64,000 nucleotides of DNA from Nonomuraea sediminis (GTDB lineage: Bacteria; Actinomycetota; Actinomycetes; Streptosporangiales; Streptosporangiaceae), in contig NZ_JAHDTI010000016.1 of NCBI RefSeq assembly GCF_018531495.1, positions 182,062-246,061 on the forward strand, in the 5' to 3' direction. Position 1 is the first letter of the stretch, and every line of letters starts with the position of its first letter. Made by a program: the position numbers and the translations under genes. Under the pieces are notes generated by a model. That model searched no databases. It saw nothing but the letters and a program-made list of their open reading frames with translations, and was not told the DNA's origin. Shown piece by piece: positions 33,510 to 42,365 of the stretch.

Positions 33510-34889
33510 ATGGAGCTCCGGATCAACCGGCGCGCTCTAGTCGGACTCGGCGTCGCGGCGGCCCTGACCGCCTCCTCGTTCGCCCTGCTCCGTACCGACA
33601 CCGGCTCTGCTTCCTCGCACCGCGAGGCCCCGGCGATCGCGGGCGACCCGCGGAACGACAACACCGACACCTACGCCTTCGTCAGCCCCGACAAGCCCGG
33701 CACGGTGACGCTGCTGGCCAACTGGATCCCGTTCGAGGAGCCGCAGGGCGGCCCGAACTTCTACTCCTTCGACACCAAGTCCCGCTACAACATCAAGATC
33801 GACAACGACGGTGACGCCGATCCCGACATCACCTACCAGTGGACCTTCCGCGACGAGGACCGCGCGGGCACGAACACCTTCCTGTACAACAATGGCCCCG
33901 TCACCTCGCTCAACGACGCGAACCTGCTCTACCGCCAGCACTACACGCTCAAGGTCATCACGGCCAAGGGCACCAAGACGCTGATCCAGGACGGCATCGT
34001 GGCCCCGAGCAACGTCGGCGCCGCCTCGATGCCCGACTACGGCACGCTGCGCGCCCAGGCCATCAAGGGCCTGCCTGGCGGCGGCAAGACCTTCGCCGGC
34101 CAGGCCGACGACCCGTTCTTCCTGGACCTTCGCGTCTTCGACCTGCTGTACGGCGGCAACCTGTCCGAGGTCGGCCAGGACACGCTCAAGGGCTACAGCG
34201 TGCACACGCTGGCCGTCCAGGTGCCCGCCGAGGAGCTGGCGCTCAAGGGCGACGCCAAGCGCAACCCGGTGATCGGCGTCTGGTCGACCACCGACAAGTG
34301 GAGCCCGAAGGGCTACGCCCAGGTCTCGCGCCTGGGCCAGGCCCTGGTCAACGAGGTCGTGGTGCCACGCGGGCTGAAGGACACCTTCAACTCGCTGCCC
34401 CCGATCAAGGACGCCGACATCCCCGCGGTGGTCAAGCGCGTGACCGACCCCGAGGTGGCCAGGCTCCTGGAGTCCATCTACGGCATCAAGGCGCCCGCGA
34501 CCCCGCGCAACGACCTGGTCGAGATCTTCCTGACCGGCATCGCCAAGGGCAACGGCCCGATCAAGGCCGACCTGAACTCGCAGACCCTCAACAAGGACGC
34601 GGGCAAGCTGCGCCCGTCGGAGATGCTGCGGCTGAACATGTCGGTCCCGCCCGCCAAGGACCCCAACAGGCTCGGCGTGCTCGGCGGCGACCTGCAGGGC
34701 TACCCGAACGGCCGGCGGCTCGCCGACGACGTCGTCGACATCTCGCTGCAGGCCGTGGCGGGCGCCGCCCAGACCGGCAAGCTCGTGCCCGGCCTGACCG
34801 ACAAGGTCGACAGCAACGACAGGCCCTTCCTGCAGTCGTTCCCGTACGTGGCGCTGCCCGGCAACGTCGCGGTCAACCAGCAGAAGTAG
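33510..34889 (+). CDS. DUF4331 domain protein, exported
   Basis: 459 aa. The signal peptide (INRRALVGLGVAAALTASSFALL, possible twin-arginine) is followed by a full DUF4331: SHREAPAIAGDPRNDNTDTYAFVSPD, FYSFDTKSRYNIKIDNDGDADPDI, FAGQADDPFFLDLRVFDLLYGG, and GYPNGRRLADDVVDI. Function of the domain is not established. It heads a rightward group with a TPR protein and a NicO-type metal transporter, suggesting a role outside the membrane in metal handling (inference). Confidence 0.88.
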   Translation: MELRINRRALVGLGVAAALTASSFALLRTDTGSASSHREAPAIAGDPRNDNTDTYAFVSPDKPGTVTLLANWIPFEEPQGGPNFYSFDTKSRYNIKIDNDGDADPDITYQWTFRDEDRAGTNTFLYNNGPVTSLNDANLLYRQHYTLKVITAKGTKTLIQDGIVAPSNVGAASMPDYGTLRAQAIKGLPGGGKTFAGQADDPFFLDLRVFDLLYGGNLSEVGQDTLKGYSVHTLAVQVPAEELALKGDAKRNPVIGVWSTTDKWSPKGYAQVSRLGQALVNEVVVPRGLKDTFNSLPPIKDADIPAVVKRVTDPEVARLLESIYGIKAPATPRNDLVEIFLTGIAKGNGPIKADLNSQTLNKDAGKLRPSEMLRLNMSVPPAKDPNRLGVLGGDLQGYPNGRRLADDVVDISLQAVAGAAQTGKLVPGLTDKVDSNDRPFLQSFPYVALPGNVAVNQQK

Positions 34890-35100
34890 CCACCTCGATC
34901 GGCGGGTCCCCCACCCCGGGCCCGCCGGTCCTCCCGGCGGGCGGCCTTCTCCCACCGCTCGCCACCAGCGGCCGGCCGGCCGTGCCCCCGTCGCGGCCGG
35001 CCGGCCCCCTCTCGCACTTCCCGGCCGCGCCGCCGCGGCCGGCCACTCCCGCAAGTCCCGGCCGTGCCCGTCGCGGCCCGACCGCGACCTGGAGCTCTGG
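34890..35100. other. Non-coding gap with hairpins
   Basis: No supported gene. Very G/C-rich with nested GGCCGGCC runs. CGGCGGG (34900-34906) can pair with CCCGCCG (34921-34927) just after the DUF4331 stop, a possible weak terminator. GGAG precedes the next ATG. Confidence 0.4.
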
Positions 35101-36303
35101 ATGCGTTACCTGCTCGCCGCCGCCGGCCTGATCGTCGCCGGCGCGCTGGCCTTCACCGCCTTCGCGGTGTCGGCGCAGCCCGCGCCCGACACGGCGACCA
35201 CGGCCATGACCACCCCGGAGACCCTGCAGGCCAGGCTCAGGCGCCTGCCCGGCGACTACCGCGGCTGGGCACAACTGGCCATGGAGTACGTCGACAAGGC
35301 CAGGATCACCGGCGATCCCTCCTACTACCCCAAGGCCGAGGGCGCGCTGGCCACCGCCGCCCGCCTCTCCCCCACCGACGACGCCGTCCTGACCGGCCAG
35401 GCCGCGCTTGCCGCCGGACGCCACGAGTTCGCCTCGGCGGTACGGCTGGCGCGGCGCGCGATCGAGGCCAACCCGTACGGCGCCGCGGCCTACGGCGTGC
35501 TGGCCGACGCCCACACTCAGCTCGGCGACCTGGCGGCCGCGGCCGAGGCGGTCGACCGGATGATGGCGCTGCGGCCCGGCGTGGCGGCCTACGCCAGGGC
35601 CTCCTACGCGGCCGAGCTCCGCGGCGACCAGGACGGCGCCCGCCGGTACATGGGCTACGCCGCCGGCGACGCCTACGTGCCCGCGGACCTCGCCTACGCC
35701 CGCTTCTACCTGGGCGAGCTGGCCTTGCGCACCGGCGACCGCGCCACGGCGGCCTCCTGGTACGCCAAGGCGCTGCAGGCCTACCCGGGCTTCACCCCGG
35801 CGCTGGCCGGCCAGGCCAGGGTGGCCGCCCTGTCCGGCCGCCTGGATGAGGCGCTCGGCCTCTACGACCAGGTCGTGGCCCGGCTCCCGCTCCCCCAGTA
35901 CCTCATGGAGCAGGGCGAGGTCAGGATCAAGGCGGGCAAGCCGGCCGACTGGACGCTGCTCCAGGCGCAGCAGCGGCTCTTCAAGGCCGCCGGGGTGCGC
36001 GACGACCTCACCTTCGCCGAGTTCGAGGCCGACCACGGCTCGCCCGCCGCGGCCGTGCGCCACGCCAGGGCCGAGTACGCGCGCAACAGGAACCTGGTCG
36101 CCGCCGACGCGCTGGCCTGGGCCCTGTTCAAGGACGGGCGGGCTCGGGAGGCCCTGCCGTACGCGAAGAAGGCCGCCTCGACCGGATGGCACAACCCCCT
36201 GATCCGCTACCACCGGGCCGCGATCGAGCACGCGCTCGGCCTGGGTCCCGCGCCCGAGCCCGGCTTCGACACGTCACTGCCCGCGCTGGCGAGGTTGTCA
36301 TGA
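35101..36303 (+). CDS. Membrane-anchored TPR-repeat protein
   Basis: 400 aa. One N-terminal hydrophobic segment (LLAAAGLIVAGALAFTAFAV) holds it at the membrane, with the rest predicted outside. Several TPR-like helical pairs follow (LPGDYRGWAQLAMEYVDKAR, ALAAGRHEFASAVRLARRAIEANPYG, AASWYAKALQAYPGFTPALAGQA). It is probably a scaffold. The stop overlaps the next ATG, so it is made together with the metal transporter. Confidence 0.87.
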   Translation: MRYLLAAAGLIVAGALAFTAFAVSAQPAPDTATTAMTTPETLQARLRRLPGDYRGWAQLAMEYVDKARITGDPSYYPKAEGALATAARLSPTDDAVLTGQAALAAGRHEFASAVRLARRAIEANPYGAAAYGVLADAHTQLGDLAAAAEAVDRMMALRPGVAAYARASYAAELRGDQDGARRYMGYAAGDAYVPADLAYARFYLGELALRTGDRATAASWYAKALQAYPGFTPALAGQARVAALSGRLDEALGLYDQVVARLPLPQYLMEQGEVRIKAGKPADWTLLQAQQRLFKAAGVRDDLTFAEFEADHGSPAAAVRHARAEYARNRNLVAADALAWALFKDGRAREALPYAKKAASTGWHNPLIRYHRAAIEHALGLGPAPEPGFDTSLPALARLS

Positions 36304-37775
36304 GAACGCTGCTGATCGGCATGGCCATCGTGCTCGCCCACCCGCTGGGCAACTTCACCGTCAACCACTACAACGGCCTGCGGGTCTTCCCCGACCGGGT
36401 GGAGAGCACCGCCGTGGTGGACGCGGCCGAGCTGCCCACGCTGCAGGCCAAGCCGACCATCGACACCGGCTACGCCTCCCGCACGTGCGCGGCGCTTGCC
36501 GCCGCCCAACATCTGACGGTCGGCGGTACGGCTGCGCCGTGGCGGGTGGCCGACGCCCGCTTCTCCTACGCGCCGGGGCAGGGCGGGCTGCAGACGAGCC
36601 GCCTGACCTGCGAGCTGGTGGCCCGGGTGAAGGTGTCGGGGGACGTGTCGTTCACCGACGGCTTCGAGCAGGAGCGGATCGGGTGGCGGGAGGTCACGGC
36701 CGTGGGTCGCGGCGTCCGGCTGGCGCGCTCCACCGTCCCTGCCGCCAGCGTCAGCCACGAGCTGCGCGCCTACCCGGCGGACCTGCTGTCGGACCCGCTC
36801 GACCAGCGGGCCGCCACGTTCACGGCCATCCCGTTCGCCGGCGCCCTCCCCGTTCAGGGAGACACGGCCGCGCCGGATGGGTCCGCGACGCCGGACATCG
36901 CCGGCGGGGTCGGCATCGGCGGGCCGATCGGGGACGCGCTGGCCGCCCTGGACAGGACGTTCACCGCGATGGTGGGCGCCGACTCGCTCACGCTGCCGCT
37001 GGGCCTGCTGGCGGTGGGGCTCGCCGTACTGCTGGGTGCCGGGCACGCGCTGATCCCCGGGCACGGCAAGACCATCATGGCCGCCTACCTGGCAGGCCGC
37101 CGCGGCCGGCCCAGGGACGCGCTGGTGGTGGGCGCCACGGTCACCGCCACGCACACGGTCGGCGTCCTGGTGATCGGGCTGCTGCTCAGCGCCTTCACCG
37201 CCCTGGCGGGGGAATCGGTGCTGGCCTGGCTGGGGGTGGCGAGCGGCGTCCTCATCGCGGTCATCGGCGTCCGCCTCCTCCTCAACGCCCGCCACGAATC
37301 CACCCACGGCCACGGCCACGGCCACGGCCACGGGCACGGGCACGGGCACGGGCACGGGCACGGGCACGGGCATGGACATGGGCATGGGCATGGGCTTGGG
37401 CACAGGCACGACCACGACCACGACCACGGCGGCGACCAAGGCGGCGACGGTGGTGAGCGGGGCAGGCGGCTCGGGCTGGTGGGGATGGGCGTGGCGGGTG
37501 GCCTGGTGCCGAGCCCGTCGGCGCTGATCGTCCTGCTGGGCGCGATCGCCCTCGGGCGCACCTGGTTCGGCGTGGCGCTGGTGACGGCCTACGGCTTCGG
37601 CATGGCGGCCACGCTCACGGTCACGGGACTCCTGCTGGTCAAGGTCGTCGACCGCCTGGAGCGCAGCCGCCGCCGCGTCTTCACCCGCCTGTCGCGCCTG
37701 GCCCCGCTGGGCACGGCCACCATGGTCGTCCTCCTGGGCGCCGGCCTGGCCATCCGCTCGGCCGCGATCCTCTAG
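36300..37775 (+). CDS. NicO/RcnA-type nickel/cobalt transporter with His-Gly loop
   Basis: 491 aa. About 210 residues after the N-terminus are predicted outside the membrane (HPLGNFTVNHYNGLRVFPDRVE). Then come about six TM segments with the family motifs GHALIPGHGKTIMAAYLAGRRG and VGMGVAGGLVPSPSALIVLL. Between them residues 336-378 carry 15 consecutive His-Gly pairs and further His-Asp pairs, an extreme metal-binding loop. Direction of transport (uptake or efflux) and metal cannot be told. Coupled to the TPR gene by ATGA. Confidence 0.85.
   Translation: MRTLLIGMAIVLAHPLGNFTVNHYNGLRVFPDRVESTAVVDAAELPTLQAKPTIDTGYASRTCAALAAAQHLTVGGTAAPWRVADARFSYAPGQGGLQTSRLTCELVARVKVSGDVSFTDGFEQERIGWREVTAVGRGVRLARSTVPAASVSHELRAYPADLLSDPLDQRAATFTAIPFAGALPVQGDTAAPDGSATPDIAGGVGIGGPIGDALAALDRTFTAMVGADSLTLPLGLLAVGLAVLLGAGHALIPGHGKTIMAAYLAGRRGRPRDALVVGATVTATHTVGVLVIGLLLSAFTALAGESVLAWLGVASGVLIAVIGVRLLLNARHESTHGHGHGHGHGHGHGHGHGHGHGHGHGHGHGLGHRHDHDHDHGGDQGGDGGERGRRLGLVGMGVAGGLVPSPSALIVLLGAIALGRTWFGVALVTAYGFGMAATLTVTGLLLVKVVDRLERSRRRVFTRLSRLAPLGTATMVVLLGAGLAIRSAAIL
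37305..37427 (+). repeat. Coding hexanucleotide repeat (His-Gly)15
   Basis: Fifteen His-Gly codon pairs (37305-37394), mostly CACGGC or CACGGG then CATGGG, followed by His-Arg and His-Asp pairs up to 37427. Twenty histidines in total. Such a repeat can change length by slippage without breaking the frame. Confidence 0.9.
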
Positions 37776-37794
37776 CCGCCGCGATCCTCTAGCC
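37761..37794. repeat. 17-bp tandem duplication at the NicO gene stop
   Basis: GCCGCGATCCTCTAGCC is present twice in a row, so the stop codon context is duplicated just after the gene. A recent slippage event. Confidence 0.9.
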
Positions 37795-37801
37795 CCGGGG
37801 A

Positions 37802-38494
37802 TCAGTCGACCTCCGGCACATCCGGGTCGTCCCAGTCGGCGTCCCCGTCGTCGGCCCGCCTCAGCTTGATGTCCTCCACCCACGCGTAGGCGAGGCGCCG
37901 GATCTCGTGCAACCGCTCCTCTCCGATCCCGTAGGCCAGGAACGCCTCGTCGGCCAGCAGGTCGACGCTCTCCAGTCGCTGGATCAGGTCCTCCAGGAGG
38001 AACTCGTCATCGTGGAGTGCGCCGAGCCGCTCCAGCTCCCGGAAGGAGTAGAGATCGGAGACGGCGGCCACGTCAATGAAGTCACGCGGCACACCACGCT
38101 GATGAAGCGCCCGGACCTTGAGGCCTACCGCATCGTCCTGGCCGACCACCTCGCAGAGCTCCAGCTTCAGCGGCCGCCCAAGCGACGCCTCGCGGAGCAG
38201 GTCGAACTCGCAGGCCTGCTCGGTGACCTCGTCGGTGACGATCAGGCGCCCCATCCGCTGGGTGACCTCCAGCACCTCGACCGTGAACCCTTGCGCCCGG
38301 AATTCCGCGGCGACCTGCGCGGCGATCTCGGGCAGCGGGGTCTCGCTCGCCGTGGCGAAGTCGAGGTCCTGGCTCGGCCGCTCGGTGAATCCGTGGGCGC
38401 GCATCGCGTATCCACCGGCGAGCAGCAGCCCGAAGCGCTCGCACACCGGCCGGGCGGTCTCCAGCAGGAGGAGGTGGAAGGCGGGGAGCCTCAC
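37802..38494 (-). CDS. AbiEii-like nucleotidyltransferase (possible toxin)
   Basis: 230 aa. The nucleotidyltransferase motif is LLAGGYAMRAHGFTERPSQDLDF, with the GG turn and the paired aspartates DLD, as in AbiEii/AbiGii toxins and related proteins. The C-terminus is acidic. GTG 38494 overlaps the stop of the 105-aa gene as GTGA. Such proteins can act as toxins that modify tRNA or proteins, but many chromosomal relatives have unknown roles. Last gene of a long leftward chain. Confidence 0.8.
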   Translation of the reverse strand: MRLPAFHLLLLETARPVCERFGLLLAGGYAMRAHGFTERPSQDLDFATASETPLPEIAAQVAAEFRAQGFTVEVLEVTQRMGRLIVTDEVTEQACEFDLLREASLGRPLKLELCEVVGQDDAVGLKVRALHQRGVPRDFIDVAAVSDLYSFRELERLGALHDDEFLLEDLIQRLESVDLLADEAFLAYGIGEERLHEIRRLAYAWVEDIKLRRADDGDADWDDPDVPEVD

Positions 38495-38808
38495 TCGGGC
38501 GCCAACCCCGGGAAGTGCGTCTCCCACGCCTTGCGCAGCGGGCGTCCCATGAGCTTGCGCAACCGCGGCCAGTCGCTCCTCAGGTGGTCGGCGCAGATGT
38601 ACTGCTCGACGTCCACCCGCCGCCCTTCCGCGAGCACTGCCTGATACATCGACATGCGCAGGCGGGGATCGGAGACGTCGTAGGCGCGCAGGCCGGACCA
38701 GGCGAGGTGCAGCGGCAGTTCGACCGTGCCCTCCGCCGGGCCGTGCAGGTCGTCGAGGGAGTCGGGCACCCGATCCTCGATCCCCTCCCACCGCGAAGGA
38801 AGCGTCAC
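38491..38808 (-). CDS. Small conserved protein paired with the nucleotidyltransferase (possible antitoxin)
   Basis: 105 aa, no domain I can name with certainty. It reads PSRWEGIEDRVPDSLDDL, VELPLHLAWSGLRAYDVSD, then a basic C-terminal part DHLRSDWPRLRKLMGRPLRKAWE. The order small gene then nucleotidyltransferase with 4-bp overlap is what a toxin-antitoxin pair would show. It has no evident wHTH of AbiEi. Function is inference. Confidence 0.6.
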   Translation of the reverse strand: MTLPSRWEGIEDRVPDSLDDLHGPAEGTVELPLHLAWSGLRAYDVSDPRLRMSMYQAVLAEGRRVDVEQYICADHLRSDWPRLRKLMGRPLRKAWETHFPGLAPE

Positions 38809-38812
38809 ACCT

Positions 38813-39541
38813 CTAAGTATGCCGACGGCCCCGGCGGGTGGAGGGGAGATCGTGGCGGCCGGACACGAACTCCTGGAAGGCGATCTTGACCCGGATGACC
38901 GGGCGCCGCCAGCGTTCCTCCCTGCGTAGCGCCTTGGCCACCTTCCTGGAGGCGAAGAACCAATGGGCCCACGGCGAGCCCGGACGCGCCAGCCGTACCG
39001 CGCCGATGACCAGGAGGAAGGGGACGAACAGCCCGACGAGGCCGGTCCAGATCTTGCCCTTGAGCAGCGTGATGATGGCCAGTGCCAGGTTGGCCACGAT
39101 GATCGCGGTAGGGCTGATCGGGGTGCTGAAGTCCCAGCTCAGCGGCTTGAGCCCCATCAGCAGCAGCCCCGTGACCGCCACGGCCACGAAGACGGCGTCG
39201 ACGGAGGTGCGGCCCTCCTCCTCCCAGTACACGTCGTGCAGGTGCAGGATCAGCGCGAACTCGTCCAGCACGAGCGCCGACCCGACGCCGAAGATCGCGG
39301 CGGTCCACGCGCTGCCGGCCATCAGCCCGGCGACGCCGCCGACCAGCATGAGCACGACGCCGAACACGACGTGGTGGATGTGCATCTCGCCGACGCTGAC
39401 GTTGCGGAACCAGCCGATCTTGGCCCTGATGAGGCGGACGTTGATGCGGGTGGCGACGAAGGTGACGATGAGCGCGACGAAGAAACAGAACAGCGGCAGC
39501 CGTCCCGTGCCGACGATGCTTTGCGCGAACCAGTTCCCCAT
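38813..39541 (-). CDS. Conserved integral membrane protein
   Basis: 242 aa with about six TM segments. Distinctive polar motifs sit at membrane edges: GEMHIHHVVFGVVLML and DEFALILHLHDVYWEEEGR, with His and acidic residues that could bind a metal or form an active site. Basic C-terminal tail (RRGRRH). No function known to me. It lies 3 bp after the SurA-like lipoprotein and 4 bp before the 105-aa gene, so it is part of the same transcript. Confidence 0.8.
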   Translation of the reverse strand: MGNWFAQSIVGTGRLPLFCFFVALIVTFVATRINVRLIRAKIGWFRNVSVGEMHIHHVVFGVVLMLVGGVAGLMAGSAWTAAIFGVGSALVLDEFALILHLHDVYWEEEGRTSVDAVFVAVAVTGLLLMGLKPLSWDFSTPISPTAIIVANLALAIITLLKGKIWTGLVGLFVPFLLVIGAVRLARPGSPWAHWFFASRKVAKALRREERWRRPVIRVKIAFQEFVSGRHDLPSTRRGRRHT

Positions 39542-39544
39542 GAC

Positions 39545-40279
39545 CTAGGACACGATGGTACGAGCCCCCCGGACTTGATCGAACCCGGCCCGCTTCTGGA
39601 GTGCCCGCGTGTACTCCTCCAGGATGAGCGCCTGGCGCACGTTCTCGCGCGCCTCGGCGAACGGCGGCGCGTCCGTGCCCGCCATCCGCCTGTACTGCTC
39701 GCGCAGCCGCCGGTCGGAAAGGTCAAGGTGGGCGGCGTAGCGCTTGCTGAGCGCGGCGTCCAGTTCGGCCGCGCGGACCTGGGCGTAGGTGTACTCGTCG
39801 TAGCTCGGCACGCCGGGCAGCGGGCGTCCCGCCGCGGCGGCCTCGGCTCTGCGCCGGTTCTCGGCCGCGAGCTCCCGCTGGAAGCCCGCCTCGCTGACGT
39901 CTGACAGCAGGCCCTCCTCGCGTGCCCAGATCCGCCGGGCCTTGTCCAGTACGGCTTGGCCGACCGCCCGCTGCCGCAGCCGTTCCCTGGCGGTGACCCC
40001 GGCGTGCGGCTTGTCCCAGAACCCGGGTCCGAGCGGCACGCCGTACCGGGAGAACTCCGAGACGACCTCGGCCCTGATCGTGGCCGCGGCCCTGAGCACC
40101 TCGGTGGCCGTCACGGGTTCGCCGTCGAACGCGGTGCCCGTCCGGGTGCCGAGCACCTGGGCGGGCGTGGCCGCGGCGGTGAGCGCGGCGGGCTCGCCGC
40201 CGCCGCAGGCGCCGGTCAGCGCCACGACCAGGGCCATGGCGGCAGCCGTACCGAATGCCCTGATCGTGGCGCCCGTCAT
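39545..40279 (-). CDS. SurA-like (peptidyl-prolyl isomerase N-domain-like) lipoprotein
   Basis: 244 aa with lipobox LTGAC. The body is helical and rich in Arg, Glu and Ala, and resembles the chaperone part of SurA/PrsA-type proteins (LREQYRRMAGTDAPPFAEARENVRQALILEEY) without a parvulin catalytic domain. It may help fold the exported beta-helix protein encoded immediately upstream, to whose stop it is coupled by ATGA (inference). Confidence 0.65.
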   Translation of the reverse strand: MTGATIRAFGTAAAMALVVALTGACGGGEPAALTAAATPAQVLGTRTGTAFDGEPVTATEVLRAAATIRAEVVSEFSRYGVPLGPGFWDKPHAGVTARERLRQRAVGQAVLDKARRIWAREEGLLSDVSEAGFQRELAAENRRRAEAAAAGRPLPGVPSYDEYTYAQVRAAELDAALSKRYAAHLDLSDRRLREQYRRMAGTDAPPFAEARENVRQALILEEYTRALQKRAGFDQVRGARTIVS

Positions 40280-42345
40280 CAGGCGATCTTCATGTCGAAG
40301 ACGTGCAGGCCGGCGTTGGCCAGGGGGCTGCCGTCGGGCAGCGTGACCGAGGCGACCGTCTTGGCCGGGTCGAGCGGGACCGCATACCCGAAGACCGACA
40401 CACCGGACTCGCGGGTCTGGCCGCTGGCCGGGTTCTTGCTGCTGGTCTGGGTGATGTTGTGGTAGTCCGTGTGGGCCACCACAACGCCGCCCTCGGGGGC
40501 CGTCGAGTCCCAGAAGTCACCGAAGCGCACCATCTTGTCCTCGACTGTGCCGTCGGCGTAGGTGACCTTGACGACGCCCTCGCGCACCTTGAACACGCCC
40601 ACGCCCAGCAGGACCAGCTTGCCGCCCTGCCCGGACAGCCGGATCGTCTGGCCCGCGGCCTTGACGTTGTCGACCCAGCCGTAGGCGCGCGGGTGCCAGA
40701 CGAAGTCCGCGCCGAGCACGCTCACGGTCTTGCCCGGGACCAGCCCGGCCTGCTCCAGCCCCTGCCCCGGGTAGCTGCGGCCGCTGGTGGACAGGCCGCC
40801 GGTGTTGGGGTTCAGCTCGGAGCTCACGCCGACGTTGTTGTAGGCGTCCTCGATCCGCGCGTACGGCGCGGCCGCGACGGCCTCGCCGGAGTACGCGCCC
40901 CGGGCCAGGGTCGTGAGCGGGTTGCCGAAGTAGTCACGCTCGCCCAGCCCGTCGACCGGCGAGCCGGAGCCCAGCGCGGGCGAGCCCGCCAGCAGCTTGT
41001 AGCCGTCCACGTCGGCGGCGCCGGTCGCGGTGCCGGGCGCGGCCAGCTTCGGATCGGTGGTCACGGCCCTGGCATCGGAGGCCGCCGCGGTCACGCCGCC
41101 GTAGTAGACGTTGGCGTCGTAGGCGATGCCCGTGCCTGCGGGGAACGTGCCCTCCGGGGCGTAGAAGATGTTGTTGACCAGCTTGGAGTCCTTGTTGGGG
41201 ATCCTGAGGTCCACCTTCTGGCTGGCGCAGAAGAAGGTGTTGTTGTAGATCCGCAGCGGCGCCGTGTCGGTGTCGGCGATGCGGCAGTCGTCCTGCGCGA
41301 TGTTGAAGCGCAGCACGGCCGTGGCGTTGTAGTTGGGGAACTCCGTGCAGCCCTGGCAGCCGAGGAAGAATCCTCCGCCGTTGTCGTGGGAGTAGTTGTA
41401 CTGGTAGACGCAGGATCCCTTGATCCCGCCGTCGCAGTCCCAGGCGGTGGAGTCGTAGATGGTGGGCCGCTGCCTGGTCACCTCGTTGAACTGGAAGACC
41501 GGGTCGATGGAGTTGATCGGCCACATGCCGGCGAAGTTGCCGTCGACGTAGGGGTACTTGCCCGCGCCGCCCTCGTCGAAGAGGTTGTGCTCCACCAGCG
41601 GCCGGTCGGAGGCGTGCACCACGATGCCGTCGCCGCCGACGGCCCTGATCGTGTTGCGCGCGATGTAGACGTCGCGGTGGTAGTCGTTGCCCTTGCGGCT
41701 GATCTTGATCCCGCCGCCGCCGGTGTCGTGGATGTAGTTGCCGGTGATCGTGATGCCGTCGATCGGGCCCGGCACGCCGTCGGGCAGCGCCTGGATGCTG
41801 ATGCCCGCCGAGTAGGCGAACCAGGAGGAGTTCGCGCCGGTCTTGTTGCCCCAGCCGGCCACGTCGGAGATCTCCAGGTCGCGCAGCACCAGCCCGCTCT
41901 TGGCCTCGGCGGTCGTGGAGTTGTACTGGATGCCGGTGCGCTTGGCCGTGGTCGGCGCCGGGTTCGTGACGTGCAGCTTCTCGATCGTCACGTAGCTGTT
42001 GTCGACCAGGTGGATCGCCCACTGGCCGCCGTCGCCCTGGATGATCGGCTTGGGTCCGTCGCCGTAAGAGGTGAACGTGATCGGCCGGCCCGCCGTACCG
42101 GATCCGACCGGCTCGAGACGGCCGACGCAGACGGTGCCGGTGCGGAACTTGATCTTGTCCTTGGCCTGCAGCTGCAGGGCGTTGACGGCGGCCAGGCTGT
42201 TGAGCGGCTCGGCGGCGGTGCGGCCCGAGCCGCCGTCGGGGGCCTGGCAGTCGACGAAGAAGTTGCGCGCGGCCTCGGCCTGGGCCGGGGCCGTCATCAT
42301 GCCGAGCGCGACCGCCAGGGCGGCGAGGGTGGGGGTTAAGCGCAT
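40279..42345 (-). CDS. Secreted right-handed beta-helix protein (polysaccharide lyase-like fold)
   Basis: 688 aa. Signal peptide cleaved around APAQAEA; no lipobox. Residues about 30-480 have the parallel beta-helix pattern (NSYVTIEKLHVTN, GITITGNYIHDTGGGGIKI, DVYIARNTIRAVGGDGIVV, LVEHNLFDEGG). Cysteine pairs such as FLGCQGCTEF suggest disulfides. The last 190 residues form a beta-sandwich-like domain starting ARIEDAYNNVGVSSELNP, of a kind seen at the ends of actinobacterial glycoside hydrolases. A carbohydrate substrate is likely from the sugar ABC genes upstream; catalytic residues are not identified. Confidence 0.8.
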   Translation of the reverse strand: MRLTPTLAALAVALGMMTAPAQAEAARNFFVDCQAPDGGSGRTAAEPLNSLAAVNALQLQAKDKIKFRTGTVCVGRLEPVGSGTAGRPITFTSYGDGPKPIIQGDGGQWAIHLVDNSYVTIEKLHVTNPAPTTAKRTGIQYNSTTAEAKSGLVLRDLEISDVAGWGNKTGANSSWFAYSAGISIQALPDGVPGPIDGITITGNYIHDTGGGGIKISRKGNDYHRDVYIARNTIRAVGGDGIVVHASDRPLVEHNLFDEGGAGKYPYVDGNFAGMWPINSIDPVFQFNEVTRQRPTIYDSTAWDCDGGIKGSCVYQYNYSHDNGGGFFLGCQGCTEFPNYNATAVLRFNIAQDDCRIADTDTAPLRIYNNTFFCASQKVDLRIPNKDSKLVNNIFYAPEGTFPAGTGIAYDANVYYGGVTAAASDARAVTTDPKLAAPGTATGAADVDGYKLLAGSPALGSGSPVDGLGERDYFGNPLTTLARGAYSGEAVAAAPYARIEDAYNNVGVSSELNPNTGGLSTSGRSYPGQGLEQAGLVPGKTVSVLGADFVWHPRAYGWVDNVKAAGQTIRLSGQGGKLVLLGVGVFKVREGVVKVTYADGTVEDKMVRFGDFWDSTAPEGGVVVAHTDYHNITQTSSKNPASGQTRESGVSVFGYAVPLDPAKTVASVTLPDGSPLANAGLHVFDMKIA

Positions 42346-42365
42346 GTGTTCCTCTTTCGGGGGGG

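Noticed and set aside
33409..33540. 43-codon frame after the GGAGGAG hairpin, possible leader peptide
   Set aside because: The ribosome site abuts the ATG too closely, the product (Ser/Gly/Pro-rich) shows no features, and it overlaps the DUF4331 start out of frame.
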